Source: Gemmatimonadota bacterium (GTDB lineage: Bacteria > Latescibacterota > UBA2968 > UBA8231). Taken from it: DNA of 20,296 bases. The notes below the pieces were generated by a model that saw only the letters and a list, made by a program, of their open reading frames with translations, was not told where the DNA came from and did no database searches. This document shows positions 8,637-14,925 of this stretch, piece by piece. Position 1 is the first letter of the stretch, and each line of letters opens with the position of its first letter. The position numbers and the translations under genes are program-made. The stretch spans positions 1 through 20,296 of the forward strand of contig JAPOYQ010000158.1 in the NCBI GenBank assembly GCA_026706505.1, in the 5' to 3' direction.

Positions 8637-9575
8637 CTAATCGCCGGTTAACCTTGGAGTCTCTGGTACTGGAACCACCCATAAAAAGGCGGGATTGTCC
8701 TTGAAGGAGTAGTCTTGCTTTTTGCGCAAGGTTATTTGGCCATCTGCAATACAGACCTCTGCGAAGGCGGGGTTCGGCTGGAACCCATCAATAGCTTGCC
8801 CATCGTCGCGACACAGCACGGCTGACCCGGCCGCGGACGGCCGCCTGAAAATGTATATCCTCTGCTCGAGATCGTCTCTGTGACCATAATTTGTGGTCTC
8901 GTTGAGCAGTTCAAGATAGATTACATCTACGGCGCTCGCCGGCCAATCCACGAGCTTGTTTCGCAAATAACCCTTCTCATCAAACCACGAAGTATCGTTA
9001 GCGACAAGTACCCCGGTCCTCAAGAGAATATCGAAGTCCGACCGTTGGTAGGTTCTTACGTTTGTTGTGGATACAACCCTTAGAGAAGCGGGATTGTCCT
9101 TAAAAGAATAGCCTTGCTCCTTGCGCAAGGTTATTTGGCCATCAACAATACAGACTTCTGCGAAGGCGGGGTTCGGCTGAAACCCATCAATGGCTTGTCC
9201 ATCGTCGCGACACAGCACGGCTGACCCGGCCGCGGGCCGTACAAAGACGTATGTTCTCTCCTCGGAACGGTCTATGTGACCAAACCCTGTGGCCTCGTTA
9301 ATCGGTAAAAAATAAATTGCATCTACAGTACTGGCTGGCCAGTTCTGAAGAGCTATAGTGAAATGACTATTCTCATTGAATTGAGTACCTTCGTCGAGAA
9401 AAATGCGTTGCGAACGCCTAGAAGAATAGGGCGGTTCAGAGGGCTGTATAGGAGGCTGTGTTGGGCTCCAATAATCGCAAGCCGTTATATGGATGGCTAG
9501 CAGCAAAGTAAGAGTTAAAAAAGGCATCGCATTGTTCATAAGTAGAGGGTGATAAATAGAGGCATCGCCTTTCAT
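8637..9575 (-). CDS. lipoprotein with two ~133-residue tandem repeats, unknown function
   Basis: 312 aa from ATG 9573-9575, whose last base is shared with the upstream gene's TGA (TGATG), a typical coupling arrangement. A later ATG at 9537-9539 would give a more compact signal peptide and cannot be excluded. A hydrophobic stretch LTLTLLLAIHITAC ends in a lipobox-like ITAC, so lipid anchoring is expected. After a Pro/Ser-rich linker come two copies of one module. Each runs through WPAS(T/A)VD(A/V)IY, a GH-D-x4-R-x-Y motif, and GSAVLCRDDGQAIDGFQPNP followed by AFAEVC(I)xDGQITLRK. Two Cys per copy could form a disulfide. I recognise no family. Position between two barrel paralogs suggests an envelope partner (inference). 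Confidence 0.7.
   Translation of the reverse strand: MKGDASIYHPLLMNNAMPFLTLTLLLAIHITACDYWSPTQPPIQPSEPPYSSRRSQRIFLDEGTQFNENSHFTIALQNWPASTVDAIYFLPINEATGFGHIDRSEERTYVFVRPAAGSAVLCRDDGQAIDGFQPNPAFAEVCIVDGQITLRKEQGYSFKDNPASLRVVSTTNVRTYQRSDFDILLRTGVLVANDTSWFDEKGYLRNKLVDWPASAVDVIYLELLNETTNYGHRDDLEQRIYIFRRPSAAGSAVLCRDDGQAIDGFQPNPAFAEVCIADGQITLRKKQDYSFKDNPAFLWVVPVPETPRLTGD
8689..9235 (-). repeat. intragenic direct repeat in the lipoprotein gene
   Basis: Blocks 8689-8836 and 9088-9235 are near-identical with a constant 399-base (133-codon) offset. The stretch around GCGAAGGCGGGGTTCGGCTG is exact in both (8761 and 9160). Flanking parts of each unit are more diverged, so the core is either recently homogenised or under stronger constraint. 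Confidence 0.85.
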
Positions 9576-10168
9576 CAAAAATACATCAATGCCTTCACCT
9601 TTGATTGGAAGGTTCTTAGGTACAGGGACCAATTTTTATTAGACCTGTTATTATAGCCCCTAGTATCGTACTGACTATAGCGGTAGCCTAGGCTCAGGCC
9701 GGTCTGACCACCTAAACTGATACGTTGAAATGGGAACCATTCGACTCCTAACCCCAGTGCTAGCCCTATATTGCCTGAGCTGCTGCCGCGCTGCGTATGC
9801 GGATCAGAGTCCTGTTTGTAGCCCCGAAAACCGGCTTCGACTTGGCCGTACGTAAAAGGGGCGATTCGGTCGTGCAGGGGACGATAGTGCTTGATAGTAG
9901 GACGCAGTTGTAGCGATAGGTAATGTCTTTGGAGGCTGGTCGGGTCGGGGTCATCGGCGTTGAGGGTGGAATCGGCGTAGCTCCACGAAACACCTACTTC
10001 CAAGCCCACGGAGGTGGTGGGAGAGCGGATTTTCCATAGACTGAAGCTACTTCCGCTGCTAGAAGGCAAGGCCACGCCCAACGCCCAGTCGCCTCGGTGG
10101 GCCAAGGGGCCTTGGTCCGCAGCGGCGATGCCGCTCGTCAGCAGAACGATCCAGATCAGACGAGACAT
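9575..10168 (-). CDS. small outer-membrane beta-barrel-like protein, paralog A
   Basis: 197 aa from ATG 10166-10168, with AGGAGAAG just upstream and a clean signal peptide MSRLIWIVLLTSGIAAA. A frame opening further upstream (to 10291) runs through a dispersed intergenic repeat and is not credible as coding. The mature protein shares many blocks with the product of 7991-8584 (WALGVALPSSS, LRPTIKHYRPLHD, WFPF-RISL-GQTGL), has the same length, and ends in an aromatic strand with terminal Phe (KVKALMYF), as outer-membrane barrels do. No enzymatic motif is visible. Its stop overlaps the start of the repeat lipoprotein by one base, so the two are probably translated together. Confidence 0.72.
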   Translation of the reverse strand: MSRLIWIVLLTSGIAAADQGPLAHRGDWALGVALPSSSGSSFSLWKIRSPTTSVGLEVGVSWSYADSTLNADDPDPTSLQRHYLSLQLRPTIKHYRPLHDRIAPFTYGQVEAGFRGYKQDSDPHTQRGSSSGNIGLALGLGVEWFPFQRISLGGQTGLSLGYRYSQYDTRGYNNRSNKNWSLYLRTFQSKVKALMYF

Positions 10169-10184
10169 AGGGGCTTCTCCTGAA

Positions 10185-10323
10185 GCATTGATTGGCTGGC
10201 GTTGCGCATCGTCCAGCGAGATGCTTCGACTCCGCTGCGCTGCGCTCAGGATGACACGGTCGCAATACCTATAAAGCATATAGACGAACAAGTGCGTCCG
10301 TTCGTTCCATGCGTTGATTGGCT
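10185..10323. repeat. 13-bp direct repeats bracketing the dispersed repeat
   Basis: GCATTGATTGGCT (10185-10197) and GCGTTGATTGGCT (10311-10323) match at 12 of 13 positions and flank 113 bp containing the palindromic dispersed repeat. This could be a remnant of a small insertion with target duplication, or chance. No terminal inverted repeats are visible. Confidence 0.4.
10216..10263. repeat. dispersed intergenic repeat of the GTCATCCTGAGCG...GCATCTCGC type
   Basis: On the reverse strand this reads GTGTCATCCTGAGCGCAGCG followed by a GGAGTCGAAGCATCTCGC-like end. I recognise this as a widespread bacterial intergenic repeat that often appears in spurious translations as HPERSAAESKHL. It is not expected to code. 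It sits in the 157-bp gap between the permease and barrel paralog A. Confidence 0.6.
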
Positions 10324-10325
10324 AC

Positions 10326-11615
10326 CTAGGCTTTCCCCATGCGATACTGTGCCACGCGGTGCCAACACCAGCCGAACAAGAGCAGCCCCAAGCCGCTGAG
10401 CCAGATCGTGCGCTCGACGAAAAACGCCAATCCCAGACAGGTGACTAGGCCCACTATGGCTATCCACCGGGGGTAGAGCCGTTGATCGGCTGGCAAGCGC
10501 AGGGCGCAGAAGTTAGTGATGGCGTAATAGACCAAAATCGTGAAGGCGCTAAAGGACCAAGTGGTCTTGATGTTGCCCACGAGGACTAGCCCGGCGATGG
10601 CCAGTCCGACGACCACCACGGCAATAGAGGGCGTGGTCTGGTCCCGATTGAGACGGGCAAGCGCTTGGGGCATATCTCCACGGCGGCCCATGGCCAGCAG
10701 GACTCGCGACAGACCGAGGATTAGGTTGAGCAGCACTCCGGCCATAGCGGTGATCGCTCCCAAGGCTAGGAGCCAGGAGATGCCGGGCGCGTCAAAGGTG
10801 TGGGCGATGATCTTTAGGGGAGCGGCCTTCTCCATGGTGGCCGCGTAGAATGCCTCCGAGCCTACGGCGGCTATGGCGACGGCACCGACGCCGATGTAGA
10901 GCATCATGGAGATCAGCAGCACGGCGACGATGGCGCGGGGGATTGTCTTGCGGGGTTGGCGCACTTCTTCGCCAAGCGTGGCGATGCGACCGTAGCCCGT
11001 ATAGGCGACGAACATCAGGGCGCTGGCATGCAATAGGGCCGACCAGCCTTGTTCTCCCAAGAAAGGGGTCAGGTGCAGGTTGCTCAGAGCGCTGGGAGTA
11101 CCGGCGACGATGAAGGCGAGCAGCGAGCAAAGCGTCGCGGCGACGATGGCGATGTTGACCTTGTTGGTGCGGTTGATACCTAGGAGGGAGATGAGGGTGA
11201 GTGCTAGCACGGCAGCTAGGGCAATCGGGGTGATAGATGCGGCCTGATCTAGCGCGTTGAGCAGGTAGCCAGCCAGTCCCATCGCCGCAGTGGCCGCAGT
11301 CGCGCTCTTGGCGCAGAGGAACATCCACCCGGCGATAAAGCCGATGGCTGGCGAGGCGTACTCATAGCCGTATTGGTACGTGCCACCGCTGAGCGGATGG
11401 CTAGCAGCTAACTGGGCGCTGGACAGGCCGTTGCAAAGGGCGACCAGCGCCCCGATGGCGATGGCGACGAGGACCGCCGGCCCAGTGATGCCAGCGCCGA
11501 TGCCAATGCTGACGAAGACGCCGGTGCCGACGATCGAACCCAAGCCGAGGGCGATGGTGCCGATTAGCCCAAGCTCGGGACGCAGGCGTTCGGATGGGGT
11601 GGGTGTGGAGGTCAT
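10326..11615 (-). CDS. APC-superfamily amino acid permease
   Basis: 429 aa, hydrophobic throughout, with about 11-12 membrane segments. The first segment carries GSIVGTGVFVSIG, the unwound substrate-binding loop of amino acid/polyamine/organocation transporters. TM3 and the GINRTNKVN and EEVRQPRKTIPRAI stretches are also typical of the family (the last is the conserved loop between TM6 and TM7). It probably imports an amino acid by proton symport or exchange in the inner membrane; the substrate cannot be assigned. The start ATG 11613-11615 gives a normal charged N-terminus (MTSTPTPSERLRPELG) directly before TM1. No ribosome binding site is visible upstream; a -10-like TATATT lies 7 nt before the ATG, which would fit a leaderless mRNA. 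It is divergent from the Cache gene. Confidence 0.88.
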   Translation of the reverse strand: MTSTPTPSERLRPELGLIGTIALGLGSIVGTGVFVSIGIGAGITGPAVLVAIAIGALVALCNGLSSAQLAASHPLSGGTYQYGYEYASPAIGFIAGWMFLCAKSATAATAAMGLAGYLLNALDQAASITPIALAAVLALTLISLLGINRTNKVNIAIVAATLCSLLAFIVAGTPSALSNLHLTPFLGEQGWSALLHASALMFVAYTGYGRIATLGEEVRQPRKTIPRAIVAVLLISMMLYIGVGAVAIAAVGSEAFYAATMEKAAPLKIIAHTFDAPGISWLLALGAITAMAGVLLNLILGLSRVLLAMGRRGDMPQALARLNRDQTTPSIAVVVVGLAIAGLVLVGNIKTTWSFSAFTILVYYAITNFCALRLPADQRLYPRWIAIVGLVTCLGLAFFVERTIWLSGLGLLLFGWCWHRVAQYRMGKA

Positions 11616-11622
11616 GCGAGCA

Positions 11623-11651
11623 AATATAGTCTGGCGGTGCGCTCGCGTCCT
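11623..11651 (-). promoter_or_regulatory. possible promoter giving a leaderless permease mRNA
   Basis: TATATT (11623-11628, reverse strand) lies 7 nt before the permease ATG. AGGACG (11646-11651) is a weak -35 with 17-nt spacing. Transcription would begin at or next to the start codon. Confidence 0.3.
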
Positions 11652-11758
11652 ATTAGTCCATTTACTAAAAGCAAAAAGAGCCGACGTGTCTTGACTATAT
11701 ACTTAAAGCCCCTTTACGTACTACTTACCACTCATTAACCAATCATGGGGAGAAAATC

Positions 11759-12304
11759 ATGATCCGAATATTGTCGTTTATCCTAGTTGCGATAGGGCTA
11801 CTCGGCGGAGCAGAAAAAGCCGCTGCTGCCGCAAGAGATGTGGTAGATCGGGAGACGCTGAAGAATTTCGTGCTGGAAGCAAAGAGTCTGCTGGAATCTG
11901 CACAAGACGAAGCGGAGCGGACGGCCGTTTTGGAGACCTTCAGGACCGACGAAGAATGGAGGCATGGGCCGATTTATATCTTCATCACCAGTTTTGAGGG
12001 CGTGGGCTTCTTCCACGCGACCCAACCTGATCGCGAGGGGGTCAATAATATCGACTCAGAAGACAGCAATGGCGTTAAGATCGTACAGCAGAATATCGCG
12101 GCGGCACAAGCCGGGGGCGGCTTTACGGAATATCTCTTTGATAATCCGGCGATCGAAGGAGAGGACGAGTCCACCAAGGTAAGCTACGTGGCCCCCATCG
12201 AGATTGAGGGTGCATCCTATTACATTGGCGCTGGGTTGTATCTCACTGAAGATCAGACGAATGTAGCGCCCATTTCGTGGGGTAGCTTGAAAGGGCAGGT
12301 GTAA
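11759..12304 (+). CDS. secreted Cache-domain (sCache_2-like) protein
   Basis: 181 aa. The ATG follows a GGGAGA ribosome binding site (11745-11750) with 8-nt spacing. Residues 1-24 form a signal peptide (ILSFILVAIGLLGG ... AAAAA). The remainder matches a single Cache domain: a helix (LKNFVLEAKSLLESA), then GPIYIFITSFEGVGFFHATQP, EGVNNIDSEDSNG, GGGFTEYLFDNP, KVSYVAPIEIEGASYYIGAGLY. Such domains bind small ligands in the periplasm, usually as the sensor part of chemoreceptors or histidine kinases. Here there is no membrane anchor after the domain and no signalling output, so it is a stand-alone secreted sensor or binding protein (inference). A TTGACT at 11691-11696 is a candidate -35 without a convincing -10. 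Its stop is 3 nt before the guaA start. Confidence 0.82.
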   Translation: MIRILSFILVAIGLLGGAEKAAAAARDVVDRETLKNFVLEAKSLLESAQDEAERTAVLETFRTDEEWRHGPIYIFITSFEGVGFFHATQPDREGVNNIDSEDSNGVKIVQQNIAAAQAGGGFTEYLFDNPAIEGEDESTKVSYVAPIEIEGASYYIGAGLYLTEDQTNVAPISWGSLKGQV

Positions 12305-12307
12305 ACT

Positions 12308-14113
12308 TTGAGCATCGTCGTCCTCGACTTCGGCGGGCAGTACGCCCACCTGATCGCCAACCGCATTCGCCGTCTCCGCGTCCATGCCGAGATTCGTTCG
12401 CCAGAGATCGCGGTTGCCGATTTGCAAGACGCCGACGGGTTGATTCTGTCGGGCGGCCCGGCCAGTGTCTATGACCCGGAAGCCCCGACGTATAATCCCG
12501 AGATTTTGGCGATGGGCAAGCCGATGCTGGGCTTGTGCTATGGCCATCAGTTGCTCTGCCATCGCTTGGGCGGTCAAGTCGAGATGGGGGCGACGCACGA
12601 GTTTGGCGCGGCCTATCTGCACGTCCACAAGGCAGAGGGCGTGTTGGCTGGATTGGACGCGCGCGAGCGGGTGTGGATGAGCCATCGCGACCACGTCGCG
12701 GCCCTGCCGCCTGGGTTTGCCGTCTTGGGCGCGACCGAGGACTGCCCAGTGGCGGCGATGGGCGACGCCGAGCGCAGGATATACGGCTTGCAGTTTCACC
12801 CAGAAGTGACGCATACCGTCCGGGGGATGGAAATCCTCGATAACTTCGCAGCGCTGTGTGGCGCAGAGCGGAACTGGACGATGGAGCGCTACACCGAGGA
12901 GACAATAGAGCGGCTCCAAGAGCAGGCGAAGGGGCGCAACGTCTTTCTGTTCGTCAGCGGCGGAGTCGATTCATCGGTGGCGTTTCTCCTGCTCAACCGC
13001 GCTTTGGGCGCAGAGCGGGTGCTGGGCTTGCACATTGACAACGGCTTTATGCGTGAGGGCGAGACTGCGATGGTCGAGCGGCTGATGAAGGGAGCGGGGC
13101 TGCACAATCTGGAAGTCGTCGATGCCAGCGCGGAATTCCTCGCCGCCACGGCGGGGATTGCCGATCCAGAGGAAAAGCGGCGGCGGATTGGCGAGGAGTT
13201 CATCCGCGTCCGCGACCGGGCGCTGGCAGCGCTGGCACTGGACCCGGACGAGTGGCTGTTGGGCCAGGGGACGCTCTATACGGATACGATTGAGTCCGGT
13301 GGCACGGAAAACGCAGCGGTTATCAAGACGCATCACAACCGCGTCGGCGTCATCGATCAGCTCTTGGCCGAGGGCAAGGTCGTCGAGCCGCTGGACCAAC
13401 TCTACAAGGACGAGGCGCGCACCTTGGGCGAGACGCTCGGCTTGCCGCACCACTTGGTCTGGCGGCATCCATTCCCAGGGCCAGGGCTGGCGGTGCGGGC
13501 TTTGTGCAGCGATGGGCCGGACGCAGAGGACGCTGACTCCGGGTTGGCGCTTGAGACGGTCGCCGAGGCGCAAAAGGTGGCGGCGACATTCGGGCTGGCG
13601 CTCGATGTGCTGCCATTGCGCAGCGTCGGCGTGCAGGGCGATTCGCGGACCTACGCTCATCCAGCGGTGGTCACTGGCCAGAGAGAGTGGAAGACGCTGG
13701 AGGCCCTTTCTACCGAGCTGACCAATAACTTCCCGTCGATCAATCGGGTGATTTACCTACTGGGGCCGACACCGCGGCCGCAGCAAAACATCAAAGCGGG
13801 GTATTTAACCCGCGACCGGCTCGATCTACTGCGCCGGGCCGATGCCATCAGCATGGAGGCGTTGGAGCGCCATGGGCTGATGGAGGAAGTGACCCAGATG
13901 CCGACGGTGCTTTTGCCACTGTCGTCGGATGGGGTACAAGAAAGCGTGGTGCTGCGGCCGATTGCGACTTCCGACTTTATGACCGCGCGCTTTTGTCCAT
14001 TGCCGCAGGCCTTTTTGGACGACGTGTGCGAGCGGCTGTTGGCGTTAGCGGGCATTGAGGCGGTCTTCTACGACATTACCCACAAGCCGCCGGGTACGGT
14101 GGAGTGGGAGTAA
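12308..14113 (+). CDS. guaA: GMP synthase (glutamine-hydrolysing), extended form
   Basis: 601 aa. It converts XMP to GMP with ATP and glutamine, in cytoplasmic purine synthesis. The TTG start is supported by AAGGGCAGG 8 nt upstream and by the family-typical N-terminus SIVVLDFGGQYAHLIA. The glutaminase domain has catalytic Cys77 (GLCYGHQ) and H164/E166 (QFHPEV). The ATP-pyrophosphatase P-loop is SGGVDSS (217-223), and RHPFPGPGLAVR marks the synthetase domain. E. coli-type enzymes have about 525 residues. Here the C-terminal dimerisation region is longer by about 75: after LPLRSVGVQGDSRTY (about 435) come NRVIYLLGPTP, FLT-like LTRDRLDLLRRAD and QMPTVLLPL before the common SDFMTA and KPPGTVEWE ending. 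These extra blocks resemble the human/eukaryotic enzyme. It is 3 nt behind the Cache gene, so probably coupled. Confidence 0.96.
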   Translation: MSIVVLDFGGQYAHLIANRIRRLRVHAEIRSPEIAVADLQDADGLILSGGPASVYDPEAPTYNPEILAMGKPMLGLCYGHQLLCHRLGGQVEMGATHEFGAAYLHVHKAEGVLAGLDARERVWMSHRDHVAALPPGFAVLGATEDCPVAAMGDAERRIYGLQFHPEVTHTVRGMEILDNFAALCGAERNWTMERYTEETIERLQEQAKGRNVFLFVSGGVDSSVAFLLLNRALGAERVLGLHIDNGFMREGETAMVERLMKGAGLHNLEVVDASAEFLAATAGIADPEEKRRRIGEEFIRVRDRALAALALDPDEWLLGQGTLYTDTIESGGTENAAVIKTHHNRVGVIDQLLAEGKVVEPLDQLYKDEARTLGETLGLPHHLVWRHPFPGPGLAVRALCSDGPDAEDADSGLALETVAEAQKVAATFGLALDVLPLRSVGVQGDSRTYAHPAVVTGQREWKTLEALSTELTNNFPSINRVIYLLGPTPRPQQNIKAGYLTRDRLDLLRRADAISMEALERHGLMEEVTQMPTVLLPLSSDGVQESVVLRPIATSDFMTARFCPLPQAFLDDVCERLLALAGIEAVFYDITHKPPGTVEWE

Positions 14114-14129
14114 GCCAAACGACGAAAGT

Positions 14130-14468
14130 ATGTTTGACACCAGCATCCTCGACGAGGCCATAAGAGCGCGACGCCAGCGGCTGGCGGCCGAGCAAGCCGA
14201 GTTGCTCGACTGTGTTCGTCGCACCCTGTTGGAGCTGCGGGAACCTCTCGGAATCGAGGCCGCGTACATCGTGGGCTCGCTGCGGTCATCTGATTCCTGG
14301 CGGGAGTCGTCCGACATTGACGTGGCTGTGGCAGGTTGCTCGCCTGTTGTGCTCGAAATAATGAAAGCGCTGGAGGACGCTACCGGCAGAGAGGTGGACG
14401 TAATCGACCTCGACCGGCATCCTTCCCCTCAATCCTTTACTCAGTCTGGAATCAAGGTGTATGGATAA
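14130..14468 (+). CDS. MntA-like nucleotidyltransferase antitoxin
   Basis: 112 aa from ATG 14130, 16 nt after guaA. Earlier in-frame starts lie inside guaA and encode no family-like sequence. After a helical N-terminus comes the minimal nucleotidyltransferase signature: IVGS (G49-S50) and SSDIDVAV (D62, D64), with a further acidic cluster VDVIDLDRHP (D90/D93) near the end. In the MntA-HepT systems this protein AMPylates the HepT toxin and so silences it. The spacing between GS and DxD is 11 residues rather than the usual 10. The ribosome binding site is weak. It overlaps the HepT-like gene by 8 bases, as expected for a co-translated antitoxin-toxin pair. Confidence 0.8.
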   Translation: MFDTSILDEAIRARRQRLAAEQAELLDCVRRTLLELREPLGIEAAYIVGSLRSSDSWRESSDIDVAVAGCSPVVLEIMKALEDATGREVDVIDLDRHPSPQSFTQSGIKVYG

Positions 14469-14925
14469 AGGGGCCTTCGCAGTTCTCGAAGCGGGGTTGC
14501 GAGCGCGTGTCCGGGACATCAGCCGTATCGGCGGTCGCATCGAGGAACGCCTAGGTACGTTTGCCCGTAGTGCCGAAGGTGTGGACAGCATGGGGTACCA
14601 GCTCCACAACCTCTATGGCGCGTTTGAGCAGTTGTTTGAGGAAGTAGCGCGATTCTTTGAGAACCAAATCGACGAAGCAAGGTATCACGCCGATATGATT
14701 AGGCGAATGCAGCTAGAGATAGAGGGCATCCGTCCGGCGCTTCTGGCCGCAGAGACTGCTTCCGACCTAGATGAATTGCGGCGATTCCGCCATCTGTTTC
14801 GCCATGCATATACCGCGGATTTGGACCCCGACAAGGTGGCGGATTTAGCGGCCAAAGCCGTGTGCATCCAGCGCGATTTTACCCAGGATTTTGAGCGATT
14901 CTTAGCGCTCTTGCGGCCTGAGTAG
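14461..14925 (+). CDS. HepT-like HEPN ribonuclease toxin
   Basis: 154 aa, all-helical. The HEPN catalytic motif RX4HXY is present as R110-HLFR-H115-A-Y117 (RRFRHLFRHAY); the Arg and His are the RNase residues and the Tyr is the residue AMPylated by MntA in characterised pairs. The surrounding blocks (YQLHNLYGAFEQLFEEVARFFEN, RYHADMIRRM, GIRPALL, LDELRRFRHLFRHAY) resemble the longer HepT-like subgroup rather than the roughly 110-residue DUF86 type. The start ATG 14461 lies inside the mntA-like gene, with AAGG 3 nt upstream. Role inferred: growth-arresting RNase of a type VII toxin-antitoxin module. It converges on tyrS with no space between the genes. Confidence 0.8.
   Translation: MDKGAFAVLEAGLRARVRDISRIGGRIEERLGTFARSAEGVDSMGYQLHNLYGAFEQLFEEVARFFENQIDEARYHADMIRRMQLEIEGIRPALLAAETASDLDELRRFRHLFRHAYTADLDPDKVADLAAKAVCIQRDFTQDFERFLALLRPE

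Noticed and set aside
10169..10291. N-terminal extension of barrel paralog A to a start at 10291
   Set aside because: It translates a dispersed non-coding repeat. The ATG at 10168 has a ribosome binding site and gives the same 197-aa length as its paralog.
12056..12919. Reverse-strand open frame over the end of the Cache gene and the start of guaA
   Set aside because: guaA is unambiguous on the other strand; the antisense product has no recognisable motif.
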